Source of the DNA: Tropicimonas aquimaris
Lineage (GTDB): Bacteria; Pseudomonadota; Alphaproteobacteria; Rhodobacterales; Rhodobacteraceae
Reading direction: 5' to 3'
Assembly: GCF_042676185.1 (NCBI RefSeq)
Contig: NZ_JBHTJT010000030.1
Coordinates: 153,967-217,966, forward strand
DNA length: 64,000 bases
In this document: piece by piece, positions 43,728 to 50,766 of the stretch
Numbering within the stretch: the first letter of the stretch is position 1
Layout of the letters: each line of letters begins with the position of its first letter
Made by a program: the position numbers and the translations under genes
The notes under the pieces: model-generated
The model's input: the letters and a program-made list of their open reading frames with translations, nothing else
Told to the model about the DNA's origin: nothing
Databases searched by the model: none

Positions 43728-43909
43728 AAGGGGGCCAGTCCAAAGACTCGCCCCCCCATTGACCCAGACCCTCGGCTCGATTTCAACCGCATTTGTCCCG
43801 ATCCATTCGGCGACAGGCGTGACGATCCCGGCGCGGCCTTCACGGACCGCAATCCGCTGGCGGCGAAAGGCTTCGCCAAGCCCCTCCTACACGGAGACGC
43901 CGCTTCCCG

Positions 43910-44896
43910 TCAGATGTAGCTGTCCGCGAAGGGATAGGAGATCGACACCACCCCTTCAGTGAACGCGTCGAAGCTCGCCCGCAGGGTGTGGTGCGGCCAG
44001 AGGAGCCGCATCGTGCCCTCGCGCGGCCAGTAGGCGGCGGTGTAGAGCGTGCCGAAACCGGATCCGAAGGCCGTCGAATAGAGCGGCGGCTGAAGGAAAT
44101 GGTGCAGGAAGCGTTCCTCGGTTTCCGGGTGCAGCGACAGCCGTTGCAGCAGGAACCGCTCGCGCTCCACCGTCGCCGTCAGGCGGGCATGGCTCGCCCA
44201 TTCGACGCGCTCCTGGTGATTGGTGGCAACCGGCACATGGGCCACCATCGTGGGCCGGTCAGGGGCGAGATAGGCGGTCATGAACTGCCGGTCCGCATCG
44301 ATCACGGTGACGTTGTAGCTCATGTGGCAAGGGACGCGCTGCAACACGTCGCAGGCTTCCTCCGCCGTCGTGCAGGTCTGGAGAATGTAGCGCAGGATGA
44401 GTGGGACCCCGAACCCCTCGCCGATCGCACGGCGCCCCCCAAAGGTCAGCGACACCGCGAGCCCGGCGTCGTTCATGCCATCCACCAGTCCGAACAGCCC
44501 GTCCGACGTGCCGATTACCCCGCGCCCCTGCCAACCCGTCTTGAGCAGAACTGCATCAAAAGCCCTGGGGTCGTAGTCGTAGTTGCGCACCAGGAGTGGC
44601 GTGTCGCCGGGCCAGATGGCTTGGCTGCAGCCCGAGAGGTAGCGGGGCGGACAGAAGAAACTGAGGAACCGCGCCTGCAGGTCACCGCCGCCGGCGGCCT
44701 CGCACAGATCGTCGTAGAGGTCGAGGATCTCCGGCATGCTGCGCCGGATGGCGGCACGGCTCTCGCTGTATGTCGGTCGCGTGGTGAGGCCCTCGCGGGC
44801 CCACCAGGTCTTGTAGGCTGGCCAAAACTCGGAAAACAGCGCCGCCCATTTCGGGCCCGGCAGTTCCTCATCGATGGCACGAAAATGAACCGTCAT
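43910..44896 (-). CDS. C45-type autoproteolytic acyltransferase/hydrolase (Ntn fold)
   Basis: A 328-residue protein resembling acyl-coenzyme A:6-APA acyltransferase (peptidase family C45, linear amide C-N hydrolases). The Gly89-Cys90 pair in RYLSGCSQAIW is the expected self-cleavage and nucleophile site, followed by PLLVRNYDYDPRAFD and GLVDGMNDAGLAVSLTFGG. Members hydrolyse or form amide bonds; the substrate is unknown. It is the last gene of a seven-gene minus-strand cluster, 102 bp after the ATP-grasp gene. The ATG at 44896 is preferred; the frame is open to 44959. Confidence 0.82.
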   Translation of the reverse strand: MTVHFRAIDEELPGPKWAALFSEFWPAYKTWWAREGLTTRPTYSESRAAIRRSMPEILDLYDDLCEAAGGGDLQARFLSFFCPPRYLSGCSQAIWPGDTPLLVRNYDYDPRAFDAVLLKTGWQGRGVIGTSDGLFGLVDGMNDAGLAVSLTFGGRRAIGEGFGVPLILRYILQTCTTAEEACDVLQRVPCHMSYNVTVIDADRQFMTAYLAPDRPTMVAHVPVATNHQERVEWASHARLTATVERERFLLQRLSLHPETEERFLHHFLQPPLYSTAFGSGFGTLYTAAYWPREGTMRLLWPHHTLRASFDAFTEGVVSISYPFADSYI

Positions 44897-44998
44897 AGCT
44901 CCAGATGATCCCAATCCGGCATTGGCGCAAGCCGATAACGGTCTGTGAGCGAGGCGCACAACCGGGTGCGCCCCGCTGATCCCGCAACCTTGCGCCGC

Positions 44999-46450
44999 CT
45001 ACATGATCTTGAATGCCGGGTCCTCGTAAGCCTGCGCCGAGGGCAGCGGCCGGGCGGAATAGGCGTTCTTGATCCCGTCGATCCAGCGCTTCGATTTCTC
45101 CGTCAGCTTGAACCCCTTGGTCATGGAGCGCCCGCGGGTGACCAGGATCCCGAGGTCCGCCCCCTCGTAGCGGTAATCTCCGACGTTGGAGATCCGCAGG
45201 AAGAAGGCCTCGTCCTCGCTCTCGACCGCGCGCCGGTGATAGTCGAACCGGTCGAACACCACCCGCCCGTCGGGCATCATCCGGTAGATGCCGGATTCCG
45301 GGGCGCGGGTTATGATGTCGACGCTGTCCTCGGTATGCTTGATGACCATCTGTGACCAGCTGTCAATCATGTCCGGGTCTGCCCAGCGGGCGTTCAACTC
45401 GTCCACGTCGAGGTCGAAAGGCTTCTTCGAGAACTCCAGCAGGTGGAACAGGAACAGCGGCGCGTCGGCATGGGCAAAGGCCGCGTGGTTGGTCATCGAG
45501 GAAGCGCCGGTGATGCGCGGGTTCAGCTCGCCCAGCCAGATGTCGTCGCTCTTCTTGTCGATCAGGAAGTCGAGCTCGAAATAGCCGCGATACCCCTCCT
45601 TGCGCAGCTGCTCGCCGAACTGGAACGTCAGGTCGCGGGCCTTCTGGCGTTGCTTGGGGGAGAAGGCGGTCGAGAAGATCTCGTTTCCGCACCAGCCGCC
45701 GCGATAGGGTGTCAACTCCTTGAAGCCGACCAGTTCGGTCATCAGCGGGCCAACGATGGTGCCCTGGCTGGTGGCGCAGGCTTCGATGGCCGAGCCGCGG
45801 CAGTCGATCCGCTTCATGATCTTGATCTCGCCCTGCCCGACGATCTCGTGCGCATGCTTGCGGAAATCAGCCTCGGTCTTGATGAAGAAGGTGGTGTGGC
45901 CGGAATCGCCGAAGGCCGATTGCAGCACGAGATCCTTGCCGAGTCCGGCCTTCTCGCAGAGCGTCATCAGGTGGTCGAAACTCTTCACCTTGGACAGCGT
46001 GTTCGGCACGGAGGGCACGCCGGCCTTGTTGCCGACCCGCACGGTCTCGATCTTGTTGTCCATGTGCGTCCGGAGCCGCGCCTTCGGGAACCAGACCTCG
46101 CCGCCCAGTTCCTTGACCAGCTTCTCGGTCTTCTCGTCGAACATCAGGAAAACGAACTTGGGCTTGCCACCGCGCGCCTTCACGAAATCGACCACCTCCT
46201 TGTGCTGCAGCAGGTAGTTGTTGATGTCCTCGATGGACTGGAACTCGTCATGCGGCACCTCGGAGGGCACCAGCACGTTCGGGTGCCGGCCGTCGAAGCA
46301 ATCCATGTAGCAGATGTACTTGAAATTCTTCACCCATTCGTCCAGCCCGAGCAGGTTGAAGTTGGTGGCAGAGACGAAATAGATCGGGTCCGAATTGGTG
46401 TGGAAGTATCGACGGATCTCCGAGATGTTCTTCAGCGTCTTCTTGGGCAT
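44999..46450 (-). CDS. ATP-grasp family protein (carboxylate-amine ligase/biotin-carboxylase-like)
   Basis: A 483-residue protein with an ATP-grasp core: KAGVPSVPNTLSKVKSF entry region, ATP-binding loop FGDSGHTTFFIKT, IMKRIDCRGSAIEA, and the Mg-binding DIWLGELNPRITGASS near residue 310. No biotinylation or carrier domain is present, so a carboxylate-amine ligase role is more likely than a true biotin carboxylase. It starts 5 bp after the decarboxylase stop, so translation is probably coupled. The substrate is unknown. Confidence 0.8.
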   Translation of the reverse strand: MPKKTLKNISEIRRYFHTNSDPIYFVSATNFNLLGLDEWVKNFKYICYMDCFDGRHPNVLVPSEVPHDEFQSIEDINNYLLQHKEVVDFVKARGGKPKFVFLMFDEKTEKLVKELGGEVWFPKARLRTHMDNKIETVRVGNKAGVPSVPNTLSKVKSFDHLMTLCEKAGLGKDLVLQSAFGDSGHTTFFIKTEADFRKHAHEIVGQGEIKIMKRIDCRGSAIEACATSQGTIVGPLMTELVGFKELTPYRGGWCGNEIFSTAFSPKQRQKARDLTFQFGEQLRKEGYRGYFELDFLIDKKSDDIWLGELNPRITGASSMTNHAAFAHADAPLFLFHLLEFSKKPFDLDVDELNARWADPDMIDSWSQMVIKHTEDSVDIITRAPESGIYRMMPDGRVVFDRFDYHRRAVESEDEAFFLRISNVGDYRYEGADLGILVTRGRSMTKGFKLTEKSKRWIDGIKNAYSARPLPSAQAYEDPAFKIM

Positions 46451-46455
46451 CTGGT

Positions 46456-49218
46456 CTAGCTCCCTTCCGTGTCTCTGGACTTGAGGGACGCGAGCGCGTC
46501 CTTGGTGAATACGCGCAGGCCGAGGTCGGCCCGGAACCCGTGGATCTCCGAGACGTCGAGCGCCCGCATGAAGGCGAGGATCTCGGGGCTGATCACCTGC
46601 CCCGGCACCAGGATCGGGAAGCCGGGCGGATAGGGGATCACGAAGCTGGCCGAGACCAGCTCCTCGCCTGCGTTGAGCCGCTCCATCAACCGGTCGTCGA
46701 GCGGCAGGTAATCGCAGTTCTCCTCGGTGTAGGAGAGGAAGAACGCCGAGCGGATGTCGCCTTCTGGCGTCTCGCCGGCATCCCGGAACGCATCGTGAAA
46801 GCGGCTGAAGTCCGGCAGTGGCGGCACATGTTCGACCAGCGCCGCAACTCGGTTGTCGAACGACCTGCGCTCCATCCTGGAGGCATCGTCGAGCAGGTCG
46901 TCGAGCTCGTTCGCGATCTCGACCAGCACTTCGATCAGGTAGGCGACCGACGAACGGGTCGTCCCGATGTTGGTCATGAACAGGACAGTATTACGCGAGG
47001 TCTTGTTGATCTGGATCCCGTACTTGTCCATCAGGATCTTGGTCTTGAACGTGTCGCCGTCCCACCCGGTGCCTCCCACGGCGAGCGTGACGCGGGTCGG
47101 ATCGAGCACGAACTCATCCGTGGACCAGATTTCCCAGGTATCCAGCCAGCCCTGTTCAGGGTCGTAGTAGCTCTCGATTCCGCTTTCCCGGTACTCTTCC
47201 GGGATCATGTCGCTCGGCGTCAGCAGCTTGAAGTACTTCTTCAGCAGCGGATGGGTGGTCACCGCGCGGCGGATCGCCATCGCGCTCTCGACCTGCCGCT
47301 GGACGAATTCGTAGCCCTCAAGTTCCACCTGCCGACGCCCGACATCCAGCGAGGCGATGATCTGGTAGTTCGGCGAGGTCGAAGTATGCGTCATATAGGC
47401 CTCGTGAAAGCCCTCCTCGACCTCTCCCTTGAAGTCCTGATCGTTGACATGGATCATCGAGCCCTGGCGCAAGGACGTCAGGGTCTTGTGCGTGGACTGC
47501 GTGGCATAGACCCGGACGCGCGCGTCGGGCGGCGGCACGAGCCGCGTATTCAGGATCGTCTCGTCGTCGGCGTCCTTGAGCAGCTTTTGCTGCGCCTCCC
47601 AGGCGGCCGCGGTTTCATCGGTCTTGAGCGTTCTGCGCAGCGTGTTGGCCACTCGCATGGCAGTCCGCAGACGATAGCTTGGCCCGAAGCGCGCAAATGC
47701 GAACCAGGCCTCGTCCCACAGGAAGATCAGGTCTTTCTTGATGGCGAGGCATTCCTCCATCACGCGCTGGACGTTGTAAACCAGCCCGTCGAAGGTGCAG
47801 TTGGTCAGCAGAACCATGCGCACCCGGTCGAGCTTGCCCTCCGCCTTTAGCCGCAAAAGATTGTGCTTGATTTCGCGGATCGGCACCGCGCCGTACATCG
47901 AGTACTCATGGAGCGGATAGCTGTCCATGTAGACGACGCGAGCCCCTGCCAGCACCATGCCGTAGTGATGCGACTTGTGGCAGTCGCGGTCGATCAGCAC
48001 GATGTCGCCCGGCTTGACCAGCGCCTGCACCACGATCTTGTTGCAGGTCGAGGTGCCATTGGTCGCAAAGAAGGTCTGCTTGGAGCCGAAGGCGCGGGCC
48101 GCCATGTCCTGCGCTTCCTTGATCGGCCCTCGGGGCTCCAGCAGGCTGTCGAGCCCGCCCGACGTTGCGGATGTCTCGGCCAGGAAAATGTTGGGGCCAT
48201 AGAAGGCGCCCATGTCCTGGATCCAATGCGACCGGGTGATCGACTTGCCGCGGCTGATCGGCATCGCATGGAACACGCCGGTCGGCTGCTTGGAGTATTC
48301 CTTGAGGGCGGTGAAGAACGGTGTCTTGTACCGCGCGGTCACGCCCCGAAGGATGTTCAGATGAAGCTCCAGGAAGTCCTCCTGGTTGTAGAACACCCTG
48401 CGGCAGCGGCCCAGATCCAGCCCGGCGATGTCCTCAACCGAACGGTCGGTGACCAGATAGGCGTCGAGCTCGGGGCGGATCTTGGCGATCAGCCGGCAGG
48501 CTTCCGGCCCGAATTCGCTCGGCGCCAACGAATCCACTTCCTCGTCCTGCCCCAGGTGCGACACGTATTCGTCGAGGATCGGCAGCTTGTTCTTGGACTT
48601 CAGACTTATGCCGGGGCGGATGACCACCGCCTGGACATTGTGGTTGAACAGGATCCCCAGCAGAGCGTCCTCCAGAGAGGGAACGACCACCGGCTCGTAG
48701 ATGAACGGATCCTCGCTGCGCCGCATGCGTTGCAGGCTGGAACGCAGGAAGCGTTCATGCTGCTCGGCAACGTCGTCGACAATCAGGACCTCGAAGTAGG
48801 GCCTGCCGAGGGCGCGCGCTTCGGGCGACAGCGCGGCCTCGTCCTCGTAGTCCTCGTTGTCGATCTCGGAGGAATTCAGCGGAACGGTACGCCGCCGGTA
48901 GGCGCCCGATGTCAGGGCCCGGGCGATCCGGCGGACCGACACCGAGAGATCCTCGATGTTCTCCTGCGCCAGAAGACGCCGCAGGTTCTCGAAGACCGCG
49001 GCGCCAGGAAACGCCCAGTAGGTTTCGATCGGGGCCAGCGCTTCCATCAGATCCAACGCGGTGGTGCGCAGCTTCTTGCCCTGCCTGCTGCTCACCCCGT
49101 TGCGTTGCATCCCCTCGCAGGCTTCGCGCAGCGCGCTCCACCTGTCGGCCCGCAGCTGAGTGGCGCTGAAATAGTCCCGAATGGTGGGGAGCTTCTGCTC
49201 CCCGGTCTGCGCGTTCAT
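46456..49218 (-). CDS. Orn/Lys/Arg decarboxylase-family PLP enzyme with extended N-terminus
   Basis: A 920-residue fold-type I PLP enzyme. Residues 141-205 look receiver-like (YFEVLIVDDVAEQHERF), the PLP domain starts near 300, with DEAWFAF (Asp502) and the Schiff-base lysine Lys578 in QSTHKTLTSLRQGSMIH, followed by TSTSPNYQIIASLD and a C-terminal domain including VIPYPPGFPILVPG. The PLP lysine sits about 200 residues further along than in E. coli LdcI/AdiA because of the long N-terminus. Decarboxylation of a basic amino acid is expected by family. It is part of the minus-strand cluster. Confidence 0.85.
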   Translation of the reverse strand: MNAQTGEQKLPTIRDYFSATQLRADRWSALREACEGMQRNGVSSRQGKKLRTTALDLMEALAPIETYWAFPGAAVFENLRRLLAQENIEDLSVSVRRIARALTSGAYRRRTVPLNSSEIDNEDYEDEAALSPEARALGRPYFEVLIVDDVAEQHERFLRSSLQRMRRSEDPFIYEPVVVPSLEDALLGILFNHNVQAVVIRPGISLKSKNKLPILDEYVSHLGQDEEVDSLAPSEFGPEACRLIAKIRPELDAYLVTDRSVEDIAGLDLGRCRRVFYNQEDFLELHLNILRGVTARYKTPFFTALKEYSKQPTGVFHAMPISRGKSITRSHWIQDMGAFYGPNIFLAETSATSGGLDSLLEPRGPIKEAQDMAARAFGSKQTFFATNGTSTCNKIVVQALVKPGDIVLIDRDCHKSHHYGMVLAGARVVYMDSYPLHEYSMYGAVPIREIKHNLLRLKAEGKLDRVRMVLLTNCTFDGLVYNVQRVMEECLAIKKDLIFLWDEAWFAFARFGPSYRLRTAMRVANTLRRTLKTDETAAAWEAQQKLLKDADDETILNTRLVPPPDARVRVYATQSTHKTLTSLRQGSMIHVNDQDFKGEVEEGFHEAYMTHTSTSPNYQIIASLDVGRRQVELEGYEFVQRQVESAMAIRRAVTTHPLLKKYFKLLTPSDMIPEEYRESGIESYYDPEQGWLDTWEIWSTDEFVLDPTRVTLAVGGTGWDGDTFKTKILMDKYGIQINKTSRNTVLFMTNIGTTRSSVAYLIEVLVEIANELDDLLDDASRMERRSFDNRVAALVEHVPPLPDFSRFHDAFRDAGETPEGDIRSAFFLSYTEENCDYLPLDDRLMERLNAGEELVSASFVIPYPPGFPILVPGQVISPEILAFMRALDVSEIHGFRADLGLRVFTKDALASLKSRDTEGS

Positions 49219-49269
49219 GGTAACCCCTCCCTGGTTGTCATGGCGCCACGTGACGGAACCCGTTCGCGG

Positions 49270-50238
49270 TCAGTCCGATCCCGTCTTGCCATGGAAGACG
49301 GAAAAGTTCTTGGGCGGCGTTTCGGCCTTTTCGAGATAGCCCAGTGCGGTGCGCGGATCGGTGGACTTCAGCCCCGCTGCAGACCCCTGCCCCGGCGTCG
49401 CCAGCGGCCCCAGCGTCTTGAGATAGGCATCGGCCCCGCTGTCGCGGTCATAGACGGTGAACTCCGCATCGCGGTCCCGGAAGCTCTTGAGCACCTGGCC
49501 GAGACCCTTCAGGCCGGTCTCGCGCTGGCGCCGGACCTGGTCGAGATCGACCTCGATCGGGAACATGTCCTCCTGCCCGGCCGACTGGTGCAGCACGGTC
49601 GCCGCCGGGTCGACCACGAGCGAGCGCCCCACCCCTCCAGCCGCCAGGCCGTTCACGTCGAAGACGTAGCACTGGAACTGCGCGGCGGTCGCGCGTGCGA
49701 TCGCGATCTCGGCGTCCCGGTCGGTGGTGCCGGTCAGGACCGGGTGCAGCAGCACCTCGACCCCCTGGCTGGTGAGCTGCCGCGTGGTTTCGGGGAACCA
49801 GATGTCGTAGCAGATCGACAGGCCGAACCGGCCGACCTCCGGCACGTCGAACACACAGAACTCGGTACCGGCGGCGATACCTGCCTCATAGGGCCGGAAC
49901 GGAAACATCTTGGAATACTTGGCCACGATCTCCCCGTCCGGGTTGATCACGACGGACGTGTTGTAGATGCGGCCATCCTCGCGCTTCTCGAACATGGAAC
50001 CAGGAATGAGCCAGATCTTGTAGCGGCGGGCATCCTCCTGGAAGATCTCCAGCGCCTCGTTCGGGAACGGCTGCGCGTAGCGGTCGAGCGGGCCGTAGGG
50101 CGCGAGCTCGGAAAACAGAACCATCTGCGTCCAGGGAAAGCGTGCCATCAGGATCTCGATCCGGTGGCGCATGGCCTCCACGTTGGAGTGCAGTGCCGCG
50201 ACGTGCATTTGCACGCCGGCAATGGCGAAAGGCGTCAT
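49270..50238 (-). CDS. Carbon-nitrogen hydrolase (nitrilase superfamily)
   Basis: A 322-residue amidase-type enzyme with the Glu-Lys-Cys triad: Glu44 (LFSELAPYG), Lys110 (KYSKMFPF) and Cys143 (LSICYDIWFPE). N-carbamoylputrescine amidase and omega-amidase belong to this superfamily, which fits the decarboxylase next door, but specificity cannot be assigned. It lies 51 bp upstream of the decarboxylase on the same strand. The ATG at 50238 (MTPFAIAGVQMHV) matches the family N-terminus. Confidence 0.88.
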   Translation of the reverse strand: MTPFAIAGVQMHVAALHSNVEAMRHRIEILMARFPWTQMVLFSELAPYGPLDRYAQPFPNEALEIFQEDARRYKIWLIPGSMFEKREDGRIYNTSVVINPDGEIVAKYSKMFPFRPYEAGIAAGTEFCVFDVPEVGRFGLSICYDIWFPETTRQLTSQGVEVLLHPVLTGTTDRDAEIAIARATAAQFQCYVFDVNGLAAGGVGRSLVVDPAATVLHQSAGQEDMFPIEVDLDQVRRQRETGLKGLGQVLKSFRDRDAEFTVYDRDSGADAYLKTLGPLATPGQGSAAGLKSTDPRTALGYLEKAETPPKNFSVFHGKTGSD

Positions 50239-50326
50239 AGGCGTTATTTCTCCAGTTGGAAGTTCGTCTCCTCCCCGAGAGAACTCCTGATCCGGCCCGA
50301 GGGCCAACAGGTCGTGGGTCGCGCCG

Positions 50327-50752
50327 TCACCTAACCACCATCACGGGGATGGTGGCATGGCGGACGACCTTCTCGGCATTGGAGCCGACAAGCATCGTCT
50401 GCAGGTCGTCCGGCGGGTGGGACGCCATCACGATCAGATCGGCGCCCAGTTGTTTTGCCGCGTGCAGCAGATGTTCCGGCACGTGGCCATGCTCGACATG
50501 CACGACCACGTTGGTGCCCTCCGGCACGTTCTCCTCACAGAACGTGTCGAGTTGCTCCTTCATCTGCTGAAGTGCCCGTTTCTCGAAGTCCGCGGGCAGG
50601 AAGGACGAGATCATCGCCGATCCCAGATCGTGCACGATGCCCAGCACATGCAACGTGCCCTCCGAACCGCAGAGTTTCACCGCCATCGGCAGCGCCTTGT
50701 TCCAGGACGCCGGGTGGTTGAGGTCGATCGGCAGAAGTACGTTGGCAAACAT
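50327..50752 (-). CDS. Universal stress protein (UspA family)
   Basis: A 141-residue UspA-type alpha/beta protein: FANVLLPIDLNHPASW at the start, VVVHVEHGHVPEHLL in the middle, and the ATP-binding C-terminal pattern ADLIVMASHPPDDLQTMLVGSNAEKVV. UspA genes are commonly found next to TRAP transporters, where TeaD regulates the ectoine TRAP system in Halomonas. The gene lies 14 bp downstream of the TRAP permease. Confidence 0.92.
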   Translation of the reverse strand: MFANVLLPIDLNHPASWNKALPMAVKLCGSEGTLHVLGIVHDLGSAMISSFLPADFEKRALQQMKEQLDTFCEENVPEGTNVVVHVEHGHVPEHLLHAAKQLGADLIVMASHPPDDLQTMLVGSNAEKVVRHATIPVMVVR

Positions 50753-50766
50753 CGCGTTCCCTCCCG

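Noticed and set aside
43728..43909. Plus-strand open stretch between the IS fragment and the C45 gene that could be a gene end
   Set aside because: It is open for about 50 codons but has no start, no ribosome site and no recognisable motif, and may be debris from the same rearrangement.
47863..50334. An 823-codon open frame on the plus strand
   Set aside because: It is antisense to the decarboxylase and CN-hydrolase, which carry clear catalytic motifs; its composition is typical of shadow frames.
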